Position numbers and translations under genes: made by a program | The notes under the pieces: generated by a model | Seen by the model: the letters and a program-made list of their open reading frames with translations, nothing else | Databases searched by the model: none | Told to the model about the DNA's origin: nothing | Shown: piece by piece, positions 41,046 through 49,535 of the stretch | How positions within the stretch are numbered: position 1 is the stretch's first letter | How the letters are laid out: the number at the start of each line of letters is the position of its first letter | NCBI RefSeq assembly: GCF_027270735.1 | Contig: NZ_JAPWIJ010000008.1 | Span: 62,001 to 126,000, forward strand | Source: Rhodococcus ruber | GTDB lineage: Bacteria; Actinomycetota; Actinomycetes; Mycobacteriales; Mycobacteriaceae | Direction of reading: 5' to 3' | Length of the DNA stretch: 64,000 bases

Positions 41046-41228
41046 TCATGTCGCGCGGTTGAACAGCCAGCCGGCGACGCCATCGAAATACGGATACCGC
41101 GAGACCTCGGCGCCCCTGGATCGTTCCAGTGACCATCGTCGACCGTCGCGGTACTTCTGCAGACCACATCGAATCTCGTCGGGGGAGTCGATATTTGAAC
41201 TCGTTGCGTGACAACAAGTCTCACGCAC
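41046..41228 (-). CDS. Possible small protein (60 aa), unrecognised
   Basis: 60-residue frame starting at GTG 41228, with GGAGGGG directly upstream (a strong ribosome site) and ending TGA at 41046. The C-terminal half (DGRRWSLERSRG...RYPYFDGVAGWLFNR) is aromatic-rich and unlike the Arg/Ala/Pro-rich antisense frames usual in this DNA. Third-position GC is only moderate. It could be a real small gene or the remnant of a longer one. No family recognised. Confidence 0.35.
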   Translation of the reverse strand: MRETCCHATSSNIDSPDEIRCGLQKYRDGRRWSLERSRGAEVSRYPYFDGVAGWLFNRAT

Positions 41229-41255
41229 ATCCCCTCCAGTAGATCGGTACGCAAC

Positions 41256-42647
41256 ATGTACGCTCCGCAACACCGCCCTGCGTCGCCCACCTCTCGACGC
41301 AAGGGCACGGCGTTGATTCCGCTCGTCGGCACCGTCGCGCTGGCAACCAGCGCACTCATGCTGGTCAACGCATCGGCAGCCGGCGCTCAACCCACCACCG
41401 TCCCACTCGGTACCGCCGCGAGCTATGCAGTGCTGGCAGGCTCCAAGATCACCAACACCGGACCGTCGAAGATCAGCGGCAACGTGGGAGTGAGCCCAGG
41501 CGTCGGCGTCGCACCGTTCATCACCGGATTCCCGCCGGGCGAGCTGACCAGTGGGGTAATCAATGACCGTAATTCTGTTGCAGCACAGGCAAAAGCGGAC
41601 TTGAGTACCGGCTACGACAATGCGGCCGGACGGCCGGGGGCAACTTCGACCGGGGTCCAACTCGGCGGCCAGACTCTGCTCGCCGGGCTGTACGGTTCGG
41701 GCACGCTCGACCTCACCGGAACCCTGACACTCGATGGCGGGGGCAAGTCCGATGGCGTGTTCATCTTTCAAGCGGCATCGACGCTGGTCACGGCTTCCAG
41801 CAGTAGGGTTTCGCTGATCAACGGTGCCAGCCCATGCAACGTGTTCTGGCAGATCGGAAGCTCGGCCACTCTCGGTACCGATACGGATTTTGTGGGCACG
41901 ATTATGGCGCGGGCGTCGATCACTGCGACGACGGGTGCCGATGTGCAGGGACGACTTTTGGCTCTTGATGGTGCCGTCACCCTCGACTCGAACACGATCA
42001 ACACCGCGGGTTGCGCACCCATCGAGACGCCGGGTGATGGTGGTGAGACGCCGGGCGATGGTGGCGGCACACCGGGTGATGGCGGTACGCCGGGTACGCC
42101 GGGTGATGGTGGCGGAACCCCCGGTACGCCGGGTGATGGTGGCGGTACCCCGGGTACGCCGGGTGATGGTGGTGGTACGCCGCCGATCGTCATCGAAGTG
42201 CCGCCGATTCCGGGCCTGCCTCCGATTCCCCCCATCACAATCCCGCCGATCCCCGGTATCCCCAACGTGCCCGAGCAGCCGAACACGCCGGGCGTTCCTG
42301 AGCAACCGAACAACCCGGGCGTTCCTGAGCAGCCCAACACCCCGAATACACCGAACACCCCCAACACACCGAACACCCCCAACACACCGAACACCCCCAA
42401 CACGCCGAACACCCCGTACACCCCGAATCAGCCCAACCAGCCGACTACACCCGGTGGCCCGGGTCAGCCGGGTACGTACAACCCGGGTGGGCAGATCACC
42501 CAGATTCCCAACGGTGGCGTCGATACCGGTGACGGCAGCACGGTCACACAGTCGACCAATTCGTCGGCAGTAACGATGTGGTCTCTGCTCGCCCTGCTCA
42601 CCGTCGGCGCAGTGTCGATCACGATGATGACTCGTCGTCGGCGCTGA
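41256..42647 (+). CDS. DUF3494 ice-binding-type surface protein with repeat stalk
   Basis: 463 residues. A signal peptide (basic TSRRKG, then ALIPLVGTVALATSALMLVNASAAGA) is followed by a DUF3494 ice-binding domain (~residues 50-255: LGTAASYAVLAGSKITNTGPSKISGNVGVSPG, GGGKSDGVFIFQAASTL, CNVFWQIGSSATLGTDTDFVGTIMA). A Gly/Pro stalk of TPGDGGG and PNTPNT repeats leads to a C-terminal helix and RRRR. The family binds ice or adheres to surfaces. The C-terminal helix-plus-Arg tail and the adjacent class F sortase point to wall anchoring, though no classical LPxTG is present; IPNGGVDTGDG is the nearest candidate. Start may instead be GTG 41208. Confidence 0.85.
   Translation: MYAPQHRPASPTSRRKGTALIPLVGTVALATSALMLVNASAAGAQPTTVPLGTAASYAVLAGSKITNTGPSKISGNVGVSPGVGVAPFITGFPPGELTSGVINDRNSVAAQAKADLSTGYDNAAGRPGATSTGVQLGGQTLLAGLYGSGTLDLTGTLTLDGGGKSDGVFIFQAASTLVTASSSRVSLINGASPCNVFWQIGSSATLGTDTDFVGTIMARASITATTGADVQGRLLALDGAVTLDSNTINTAGCAPIETPGDGGETPGDGGGTPGDGGTPGTPGDGGGTPGTPGDGGGTPGTPGDGGGTPPIVIEVPPIPGLPPIPPITIPPIPGIPNVPEQPNTPGVPEQPNNPGVPEQPNTPNTPNTPNTPNTPNTPNTPNTPNTPYTPNQPNQPTTPGGPGQPGTYNPGGQITQIPNGGVDTGDGSTVTQSTNSSAVTMWSLLALLTVGAVSITMMTRRRR
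42022..42430. repeat. Coding tandem repeats in the ice-binding protein stalk
   Basis: Two repeat tracts: ~27-30-bp units built on CCGGGTGATGGTGGCGG (about 42030-42182, TPGDGGG) and 9-18-bp units such as CCGAACACCCCCAACACA (about 42335-42420, PNTPNT). All in frame; they should vary in length between strains. Confidence 0.85.
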
Positions 42648-42650
42648 TCT

Positions 42651-43334
42651 GTGAGATCCGTAGCCACGGTGTGCGCACCTCCGGCTGAATCTGCCCGCAC
42701 CACGACCCTTTCCCGGGTCGTGGTGCGGGCAGTGGCCGCTGCTTGCTTCATACTCCTGTTCTTTCTTACCGGTTGTGCAACGCCTTCGGACGCGGCGTCT
42801 CCGGAACGCACTTCACCGTCGTCGGCCGCGACGACTCAGGCACCCGATACGTCTACCGGTGATGTTGCAGCTCAGGCAATTTCACCGGCGTCCGGGTCAG
42901 CTCCCGCGCGCATCGACATTCCAGCGATCGACGTCGATTCCGACGTGATGGGTCTCGGTCTACGTTCGGACGGTTCGATGGAAGTTCCGCCGGGTGGTTT
43001 TCCGGCGGGCTGGTACATGGGCTCGCCGATCCCGGGCCAGTTGGGGCCGTCGATCCTTGCCGGACACGTGGATTGGGGCGGCAGCCCGGGAGTCTTCTAC
43101 CGACTTCGGGATCTCGCGCAGGGTGACGACGTCACCGTCACGGACCAGGATGGCGGTACCGTCCGCTTCGTCGTCAGCGCGGTGGAGCAGTATCCGAAAG
43201 ACGCGTTTCCCACCGACAAGGTGTACGGCGACATCGATCATCCCGGTCTGCGTCTGATCACCTGTGGCGGGCAGTTCGACTCGGACATCTCGAGCTACGA
43301 CGACAACATCGTCGTGTACGCCGATCGCGTCTGA
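42651..43334 (+). CDS. Class F sortase
   Basis: 227 residues. The N-terminal hydrophobic segment ends in a lipobox-like LTGC (C42), so it may be a lipoprotein. The sortase core is RIDIPAIDVDSDVMGLGLRSDGSMEVPP, catalytic His in SILAGHVDWGG and catalytic Cys in LRLITCGGQFD. The Arg expected 10-14 residues after the Cys is absent (SDISSYDDN instead), which is odd. It starts three bases after the ice-binding protein's stop, so that protein is the likely substrate for transfer to the cell wall. Confidence 0.87.
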   Translation: MRSVATVCAPPAESARTTTLSRVVVRAVAAACFILLFFLTGCATPSDAASPERTSPSSAATTQAPDTSTGDVAAQAISPASGSAPARIDIPAIDVDSDVMGLGLRSDGSMEVPPGGFPAGWYMGSPIPGQLGPSILAGHVDWGGSPGVFYRLRDLAQGDDVTVTDQDGGTVRFVVSAVEQYPKDAFPTDKVYGDIDHPGLRLITCGGQFDSDISSYDDNIVVYADRV

Positions 43335-43436
43335 GGGAGCTCATTCGTTCACAGCAACCTCGCAGGCTGCTCCCAGCCAGACCGGCGGTCCGTCGCACAC
43401 TCTCGTAGTCGACAACTTCGACGAACAGGATGTGCG

Positions 43437-45494
43437 ATGACTGCCCAACTCGACCGACCGGCCGCGATGCCTCCGTCGTACGCCCGCCAGCCGTCCTGGC
43501 AGGACACGTGGTGGTATCGCCGCCGGCACCTGCTCGGGCTGCTGGTTCTGCTTGCGGCCACGGCAACCCTGTATCTGTGGAACCTGACCGCAAGTGGCTA
43601 CGCGAACTCGTTCTATGCCGCGGCGGTGCAGGCCGGTACCAAGGACTGGACGGCGTGGTTCTTCGGATCACTCGATTCCGAGAACTTCATCACCGTGGAC
43701 AAGCCACCGGCCGCACTGTGGGTGATGGGACTGTCGGCTCGCGTGTTCGGTTTCTCGAGCTTCAGCTTGCTTCTTCCCCAGGCCCTGATGGGTGTCGCCG
43801 CCGTGGCGACGGTGTATGCCGCGGTCAAGCGGGTCGCGAACCCCACGGCCGGTTTGTTCGCCGGCTTCACTCTGGCGTCGGTTCCGGCGGCGGCGTTGAT
43901 GTTCGACTTCGACAATCCCGACGCGTTGCTCGTGCTCCTCATGACGCTCGGCGGCTACTTCGTCATACGCTCTCTGCAGACCTCGGCCGGTCGACGGGCT
44001 GCGATGTGGCTCGCCTTCGCAGGAATGGCGCTCGGGTTTGCGTTCCTCACCAAGATGCTGCAGGGCTTGTTGGTGCTACCCGCATTCGGTCTGACGTATC
44101 TGATTGCAGGGCAGGCGCAATTGCGCGCCAGACTGCTGCATCTGGTCGGTGCGTTCGCGGCATTGGTCGTCGCCGCCGGCTGGTGGGTGGTGACGGTTCA
44201 GCTGTGGCCCGAAAGTGCTCGCCCGTACATCGGCGGGTCCACCGACAACACCGTGATGGATCTGGTGCTCGGCTACAACGGCCTCGGCCGAATCGTCGGT
44301 AACGCCGGCGGCGGCGGATCACCTGGTGGAATGAATTCCGGTGCAGCCGGATCGAGCTTCGGCGGGTCGACCGGCTTGGATCGACTGTTCGGTAGTGAGA
44401 TGGGAATCCAGATCTCCTGGCTGATTCCTGCGGCACTGGTGGCATTGGTCTTCGGTCTGATCGCTCGCGGCCGAGCGCCGCGGACCGACCTGCTGCGTGC
44501 GTCAATGATTCTGTGGGGCGGTTGGTTCTTGGTGACGGCACTGATCTTCAGTTACATGTCCGGCACGATTCACCCGTACTACACCGTGGCTCTTGCCCCG
44601 GCCATTGCGGGCATGATCGGAACCGGCGGCTACGCACTGTGGCTTCGACGCGAATCCATCTGGGGCAGAGCAGGTATGGCAACGATGATGATTGCGGCCG
44701 GTGTCTGGAGCTGGGTGCTGCTGTACCGCAACGCGGACTGGCTGCCGGCCTTGAAATGGACCTTGCTGGTGGGAACCGTTGTTGCGGCGGTGATGATCCT
44801 TGCGGCCGGGCGATACAAGCAGCTCACTGCGGCCGCGCTGATCCTCGGAGCCGTGGCAGGTCTGGGCGGGGGTGCGTCGTATGCCGTTGCTACGACGACC
44901 ACTGCGCACAGCGGATCCATCCCCACCGCAGGCCCAACCGGTGCAGTCAGCGACGGAGGTTTCGGTGGCATGCCGACCGGAGCAATGCCTGACGGTGGGA
45001 TGCCGACCGATGCAATGACTGGCGGTGGAATGCCGACCGGTGGATTGGCTGCAGGAGCGATGTCGGGCGTTGCGGCGCCGGGCGACGCTGCAGACATGCC
45101 TGGCGGTATGCCGAGCATGGGTGGTGGCATGGGCGGTGAGACCAACGAAGAGCTGACCACTCTGCTCGAGTCGACGACAACGAGATGGTCTGCTGCAGTG
45201 AATGGTTCGCAGTCTGCAGCGGGTTACGAGCTTGCATCCGACACGGCTGTGATGGCGATCGGCGGTTGGAGCGGTGATCCTGCGCCCTCTCTCGACGAGT
45301 TCATCGAGTACGTCTCCAACCACGACGTGGCGTACTACGTTTCGGGTGGAATGGGTGGCGGAATGGCGCGCGGTGGCACGGGCGGCGACTCGGAGAGCAC
45401 GTCCTCGCAGATTCAGGAATGGGTCGAGGCGAACTTCACCGCCAGCATCGTCGGCAGTGCGACGGTGTACGACCTCATTACCTACACAGGCTGA
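43437..45494 (+). CDS. GT39-family (ArnT-like) membrane glycosyltransferase
   Basis: 685 residues. About 11-12 helices in the first 480 contain the first-loop acidic/ENF motif FGSLDSENFITVDKPPAALWVMGL and FDFDNPDALLVLLM, features of polyprenyl-phosphate-sugar-dependent transferases. A Gly/Met/Pro-rich linker (repeated GGMPTGAMPDG-like units, ~540-610) leads to a C-terminal extracytoplasmic domain (AGYELASDTAVMAIGGWSGDPAPSLDEF). It should move a sugar from a lipid carrier to an envelope acceptor. AGGA precedes the ATG. The acceptor is unknown; the nearby surface protein is only a neighbour. Confidence 0.88.
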   Translation: MTAQLDRPAAMPPSYARQPSWQDTWWYRRRHLLGLLVLLAATATLYLWNLTASGYANSFYAAAVQAGTKDWTAWFFGSLDSENFITVDKPPAALWVMGLSARVFGFSSFSLLLPQALMGVAAVATVYAAVKRVANPTAGLFAGFTLASVPAAALMFDFDNPDALLVLLMTLGGYFVIRSLQTSAGRRAAMWLAFAGMALGFAFLTKMLQGLLVLPAFGLTYLIAGQAQLRARLLHLVGAFAALVVAAGWWVVTVQLWPESARPYIGGSTDNTVMDLVLGYNGLGRIVGNAGGGGSPGGMNSGAAGSSFGGSTGLDRLFGSEMGIQISWLIPAALVALVFGLIARGRAPRTDLLRASMILWGGWFLVTALIFSYMSGTIHPYYTVALAPAIAGMIGTGGYALWLRRESIWGRAGMATMMIAAGVWSWVLLYRNADWLPALKWTLLVGTVVAAVMILAAGRYKQLTAAALILGAVAGLGGGASYAVATTTTAHSGSIPTAGPTGAVSDGGFGGMPTGAMPDGGMPTDAMTGGGMPTGGLAAGAMSGVAAPGDAADMPGGMPSMGGGMGGETNEELTTLLESTTTRWSAAVNGSQSAAGYELASDTAVMAIGGWSGDPAPSLDEFIEYVSNHDVAYYVSGGMGGGMARGGTGGDSESTSSQIQEWVEANFTASIVGSATVYDLITYTG

Positions 45495-45516
45495 CACTGC
45501 AATCCATTCGCTTCGA

Positions 45517-47271
45517 TCAAAAGGGTGGTGGTTCATCGTCGGGTGCCGGCACCTGTACGGCAGCCGGTTGCGGTTCGGCGCGCTCGAGGGTCGCTGTATC
45601 AGGCTCGAGCGCTTGGCCCTTGGGCCTGCGATGGACGGCCGGAAGGTGGCTGAGGTCTGCGAGTTGGGTCGTTCCGGGAACAGTGATGGCTGTGGTGCCG
45701 GCGTTCGAGACCCAGAACTCGACGCCGTCGACGAGCATCGCCGGTGTCCACAGCCCCATGGTCTTGAGACTGTGGTGATAGCGACACAGACAATGCAGAT
45801 TGGAGTCGATGGTCCACCCGCCGTTCGCAGGATCGCGATGGAGGTACGGGACGACGTGGTCTATTTCGCATTGCCGAGCCGGGACGTCGCAGCCCGGATG
45901 TCGGCAGGTGCGATCGCGGTACCGAATACGTTCTGCGAGTGCAATAGTCGGCCGATAGGCCAGGGCTCCGGGTGGTGGTAGTACAAGACCGCCGTGCCCG
46001 TCCGGATGGAGCGCGAGCCCGAGAGCGGGATCGGCTGCAATCCCGGCTTCGAGTTCGGCGACAAAGGTGTATGTGCCGCGATACGGCGTGGCGAGACAGT
46101 CGTTCCGGGGTGGTTGTGCGGACTTGGGCGCCCGCGAGGGCCGAGGAACCGAACCGCCGACGCGACGACGCCCACGCCCCAGCGGATGAAACACCACATG
46201 CGACCTGCTGCTGTCGCCGCAGTCGGCCGTGCTCTCGGCACCCTTCTCCCCAGTGCCTGCGCCATCGCCGGTGTCGAGGTCTACGAGCGACTCCAGATCA
46301 TCGCCGTAACCGAGCTTCTCCGCCAGATTGCGGGCTTCGGTAAGGAGGATCTGCCAGTGCGCGTTGTCGGCGAGCTCGCGGGCGTACTCGGCATCGATGG
46401 TGCCGTGGCCGGCCAGGTGAGCAGGATTGGACAGCAGACCGGCGAGAGTGGCGAGGTCGACCGTGATCACCGTCAGTGGAGCGCGTCGGTCAGGACGCAC
46501 GGTATCGGCCGTGCATGGGTTGTCGTCATCGGGTTCGCACAGGCATGCCATCGACGACTCCTGCTGCAGTAGAGCGACATACGCCGCGGCACGCTTCTGC
46601 CCTCGGTTTCGCGGATCACGTCGGCAGACGGTAGCGGCCATCTCGTTGATGAGTTGCCAGGCAGCGGCGGCGTCGGCGGCGGTGAGATCGGCTTTCAGCG
46701 TCGACAGCACATCTTTGTCGGTATACGTGACGTTCGTGTGCCGTTCCAAGCCCTTGCGCAAAGCGGCAGCCTGCTCGGGTGCGATGCGGTACATGATCGA
46801 CCAGATTTCCGTCGCGAGCGGACCGGGCGACAGGCGTCGGGCAGCGTGCAGAACCTCGCCTTGGACCGCCGTCGCCGCGTCCTGCGTCAGATTGTGAGTA
46901 CAGCGGTAGATCGCACGGACACGAGGCAAATCGAGTTCGCCGGCCTCGAACGCGGCGGCGACGGCAGGAAGCCTGAGCCGAAGGTCCATCCCGACCTCGG
47001 CGTACGTGTTCGCGACGGTCTTCGAGCAGCCCAGAACGTGCGCAATTTCGGAAGCCGCATAGTTACCCGCGTCCTGAACGACATCACCGACGAGCACATT
47101 CTGATGAATGCATGAATCCCAGATGGCAGCGGCCACAGCTACTTTCCGAGCGCACGCTTGATTCTCCAGAATCGTGACATCCCGAATCTCGGCCAACGAA
47201 GCTGGCTCGATGTACGGCTTCGATTGCGGCCCCAGATAGGCCGCGAATCGACTGCGCGAAGATGTGGTCAC
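45517..47271 (-). CDS. 13E12-repeat family protein: DUF222 plus HNH endonuclease domain
   Basis: 584 residues. N-terminal DUF222 (ASEIAHVLGCSKTVANTYAEVGMDLRLRLP, DLPRVRAIYRCTHNL) and a C-terminal HNH module: CRHPGCDVPARQCEIDHVVPY with the catalytic His at 472, then NLHCLCRYHHSLK. A presumed DNA endonuclease of a multi-copy actinobacterial family. The GTG at 47271 is chosen for the GGGGGCG ribosome site and because the upstream frame is not conserved-looking. Shorter than the copy at 24.8 kb and without its acidic repeat spacer, so the two are not recent duplicates. Confidence 0.85.
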   Translation of the reverse strand: MTTSSRSRFAAYLGPQSKPYIEPASLAEIRDVTILENQACARKVAVAAAIWDSCIHQNVLVGDVVQDAGNYAASEIAHVLGCSKTVANTYAEVGMDLRLRLPAVAAAFEAGELDLPRVRAIYRCTHNLTQDAATAVQGEVLHAARRLSPGPLATEIWSIMYRIAPEQAAALRKGLERHTNVTYTDKDVLSTLKADLTAADAAAAWQLINEMAATVCRRDPRNRGQKRAAAYVALLQQESSMACLCEPDDDNPCTADTVRPDRRAPLTVITVDLATLAGLLSNPAHLAGHGTIDAEYARELADNAHWQILLTEARNLAEKLGYGDDLESLVDLDTGDGAGTGEKGAESTADCGDSSRSHVVFHPLGRGRRRVGGSVPRPSRAPKSAQPPRNDCLATPYRGTYTFVAELEAGIAADPALGLALHPDGHGGLVLPPPGALAYRPTIALAERIRYRDRTCRHPGCDVPARQCEIDHVVPYLHRDPANGGWTIDSNLHCLCRYHHSLKTMGLWTPAMLVDGVEFWVSNAGTTAITVPGTTQLADLSHLPAVHRRPKGQALEPDTATLERAEPQPAAVQVPAPDDEPPPF

Positions 47272-47449
47272 TGTGTATTCGCCCCCGGCAAGTGCTCCAA
47301 CAATAAGTAGAACGTGTGTTCGATGATACCGACATGCGAACCGTCCGTCAACCCTAATTGTGTTGCGATGAAGAAGGATTGGCGAAGCAGCGTCTCTACA
47401 CCCACCCACCGACAAGCTGTTTGACCCTCACGCCGCGTCAGGCTTCAGG

Positions 47450-48010
47450 ATGGTGGACATGACCGAGAACTACCCCGCCTTCGAAGTGAGCCCCGTACCG
47501 ATTCCGGGCCCCGACGCCACCGCACCCCAACTGTTTCGTGGCCTGTACGGCATGCCCATGTTCGTCACCATCCCCACCGCGAATCTCGCGGAGTCGACTA
47601 AATTCTGGATCGATGCTCTGGGATTCTTCGAGCTCTTTGCGATCCCAGGTCGATTGGTTCACCTGCGCCGCTGGGCGTTCCAAGATGTTCTGCTCGTACC
47701 TGCGGACCGGTCGGCCACTCTGCCCGAGATGACTGTGAGCGTCGCCTGTGTTCTCGACCAGCTCGACGCCATAGTCGAGGCCTGCACGCACATCCAGCCC
47801 GGCTCGGTTACCGGGCCGCACACTCGACCATGGAATTCCGTCGAGCTCGAGATCCACACCCCGGAGAATGCGCGGGTCATCATGACAGCGGCGCGGCCGT
47901 ACGATCCGGACAGCGCAGAAGCGGCAACCCTCCGAGTAGCAGGCATCGAACCGACGGACCACAGCGGGCCACGACTTCACACGAGGGTGAATCGCTCCAA
48001 GACCACCTGA
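47450..48010 (+). CDS. VOC family protein
   Basis: 186 residues. A distinct N-terminal extension (ENYPAFEVSPVPIPGPDA) precedes the VOC fold (MFVTIPTANLAESTKFWIDALGFFELF...LRRWAFQDVLLVPA). The C-terminal half is less canonical, ending in a polar tail. The start is ATG 47450 or ATG 47459. The last 34 bp overlap the opposing ASCH gene. Divergent from the HNH gene with 178 bp of spacer in which I saw no clear operator. Confidence 0.78.
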   Translation: MVDMTENYPAFEVSPVPIPGPDATAPQLFRGLYGMPMFVTIPTANLAESTKFWIDALGFFELFAIPGRLVHLRRWAFQDVLLVPADRSATLPEMTVSVACVLDQLDAIVEACTHIQPGSVTGPHTRPWNSVELEIHTPENARVIMTAARPYDPDSAEAATLRVAGIEPTDHSGPRLHTRVNRSKTT

Positions 48011-48375
48011 GTGTCGCCGTTTACCGTGAAGTTCGGATCGCCCAATTCCTCGCGAATCTCGGCCGACTGCCAGAATCTTTTGTGTCCGGCCCGCCACTGC
48101 GCCACATCGGCGTATCCCTCACCCTCATCGACCGCGTGTTGCAGCGGAACATTCCGTAGCGCAACGACATCGACGGCCGTGGTCTCGATAACCCCGACCA
48201 CGACACCCGCCGAATCCACCACCGCGCCGCGCTCGCCGACTCTCGGAAGCTCCTCGTCGGTGTACTGAACCAACAGGCTTGCCGTGCTTGTCTTCGCGCC
48301 GGACAGCACGGCCGCAACCAGCGTGTCCCGTAGTGGGCCCGGGTAGGCGAACTCGACTATCGGCAGATCCGTCAC
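47977..48375 (-). CDS. ASCH domain protein
   Basis: 132 residues of the ASCH (PUA-like) fold: EFAYPGPLRDTLVAAVLSGAKTSTASLL, then PRVGERGAVVDSAGVVVGVIETTAVDVVALRNV and the closing GHKRFWQ...FTVNGDTQVVLERF. ASCH domains bind RNA or modified nucleosides; small members such as YqfB are N4-acetylcytidine amidohydrolases, with catalytic Lys-Thr-Glu suggested here by GAKTSTA. Its 3' end overlaps a VOC gene and its start is 7 bp from the end of the upstream EEP lipoprotein gene, so the two may be co-transcribed. Confidence 0.85.
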   Translation of the reverse strand: MTDLPIVEFAYPGPLRDTLVAAVLSGAKTSTASLLVQYTDEELPRVGERGAVVDSAGVVVGVIETTAVDVVALRNVPLQHAVDEGEGYADVAQWRAGHKRFWQSAEIREELGDPNFTVNGDTQVVLERFTLV

Positions 48376-48382
48376 TCACGCA

Positions 48383-49435
48383 TCATAATTCGAGATCGGC
48401 CCACACCAGGCGGTGATCCGAGGGGTGCTCGGCCTGATTCGGCCAATACACCTGGGAGTCGACCACTGTGAGATCGTCCGACGGCAACACGTAGTCCACC
48501 CGAAGGTCACCCGGAGTCGGGTCGGCGAAATCGGCTGTGTCCGTCTCATGTTCACTCGAGGTCGGTGCCGGGTCCTGTACTCGTGGCAGATCCAGGACCT
48601 GAGCGATGGCACCGGCCACCGAGTCGCCGTCGACCGGATCGCTGTTCTGATCGCCCAGCATGACGAACGAGGCACCCTGTTCCAGTCCGCCGCGCACGCC
48701 CTTGTCGTCGTACAGGTAGTCCGCGCCCGAGATGTAGTCGGCACTGAGCCGGATCTCGTCGTGATTGCGCTTGCCGTTGCGGTCCTCGGGACCATCGAAA
48801 GATGGGGGAGTGGGGTGCGAGGCCAACACGTGCAGCGTCTTGCCGTTCACGTCGATCGGCACGTCCCAATGCGATTTGCTGGACAGCCGCAGAGCGTCGG
48901 ACACCTCTCCGTAGTAGTCGCGCGGCAGCAGGGAATCCGGCATGTCCTTCCACAGGAAGTTCTGGAACGTGCGTACCGATTCGGTGTCGATCGGATACTT
49001 CGAGTACACGACCATGCCGTACTGACCTGGAAATTGCCCGAACCCCCAGGCATCACCCGGGCCGCCGAGCGCGCTGTCCATGTCCAGGTCGAGTCCCGAG
49101 TCGACCCCGGTGTTCACGGGTGCAGTGAACGAATACGGGTACTGCTTGTCCAGATAGTTGTCGTTGAACAGCCTCACCGCATCATCACCCGAATAATCGA
49201 ACTCGTTGACCAACAACACATCCGGCGAGTTTGCGGAGATCACATCGGCCGCCGCGCGAGCCTGAGCGTTCTCGCCCTGCAGGTCGGTCACCAACTGCCC
49301 GGCTGCTGATCGATTTAGGCTGGCGTTGAACGTCGCAACCCGAATGCTCGACGGTTCCTCGGGGGCCGGGTCTGCAGAGGAGCAGCCGGCGGCCATGAAA
49401 GCGAGGGTAACGGTGGCGGCTGCGAGTCTCGACAT
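48383..49435 (-). CDS. Secreted lipoprotein with endonuclease/exonuclease/phosphatase domain
   Basis: 350 residues. A lipoprotein signal (MSRLAAATVTLAFMAAGCSS, lipobox MAAGC) is followed by an EEP domain: IRVATFNASLNR, DVLLVNEFDY (metal-binding Glu), HVLASHPTPPSFDG, FVMLGDQNSDP and HPSDHRLVW at the C terminus. The usual GDFN Phe is replaced by Gln (GDQN), still compatible with catalysis. It should hydrolyse extracellular phosphodiesters such as DNA, perhaps for phosphate supply. The ATG at 49435 is preferred to upstream starts (49441, 49459) since it gives a proper signal peptide. Divergent from the catabolic operon. Confidence 0.85.
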   Translation of the reverse strand: MSRLAAATVTLAFMAAGCSSADPAPEEPSSIRVATFNASLNRSAAGQLVTDLQGENAQARAAADVISANSPDVLLVNEFDYSGDDAVRLFNDNYLDKQYPYSFTAPVNTGVDSGLDLDMDSALGGPGDAWGFGQFPGQYGMVVYSKYPIDTESVRTFQNFLWKDMPDSLLPRDYYGEVSDALRLSSKSHWDVPIDVNGKTLHVLASHPTPPSFDGPEDRNGKRNHDEIRLSADYISGADYLYDDKGVRGGLEQGASFVMLGDQNSDPVDGDSVAGAIAQVLDLPRVQDPAPTSSEHETDTADFADPTPGDLRVDYVLPSDDLTVVDSQVYWPNQAEHPSDHRLVWADLEL

Positions 49436-49488
49436 TTTCACATTCGTCACCGTAGGCACGGCAAGCGAACGTAAGGTTACGAATTAAC

Positions 49489-49506
49489 AAGCAAGCGTGC
49501 TTGCTT
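49489..49506. promoter_or_regulatory. Palindromic operator in front of the acyl-CoA catabolic operon
   Basis: AAGCAAGCGTGCTTGCTT: perfect 8-bp arms around GT, 30 bp before the first gene of the operon, followed by T6. Both flanking genes are transcribed away from it, so it is not a terminator. Its form resembles operators of TetR-type acyl-CoA-responsive repressors, and the operon ends with a TetR gene. A further CAAGCG half-site lies at about 49462. Confidence 0.7.
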
Positions 49507-49535
49507 TTTTCGCATGCCTTTGTGAAGCTGGACCC

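Noticed and set aside
42022..42430. CRISPR-like array of repeats
   Set aside because: Repeats are contiguous, lack unique spacers and stay in frame as Gly/Pro-rich protein repeats; no cas genes nearby.
49489..49510. Rho-independent terminator
   Set aside because: Both flanking genes are transcribed away from the element, so no transcript ends there; operator is the better reading.
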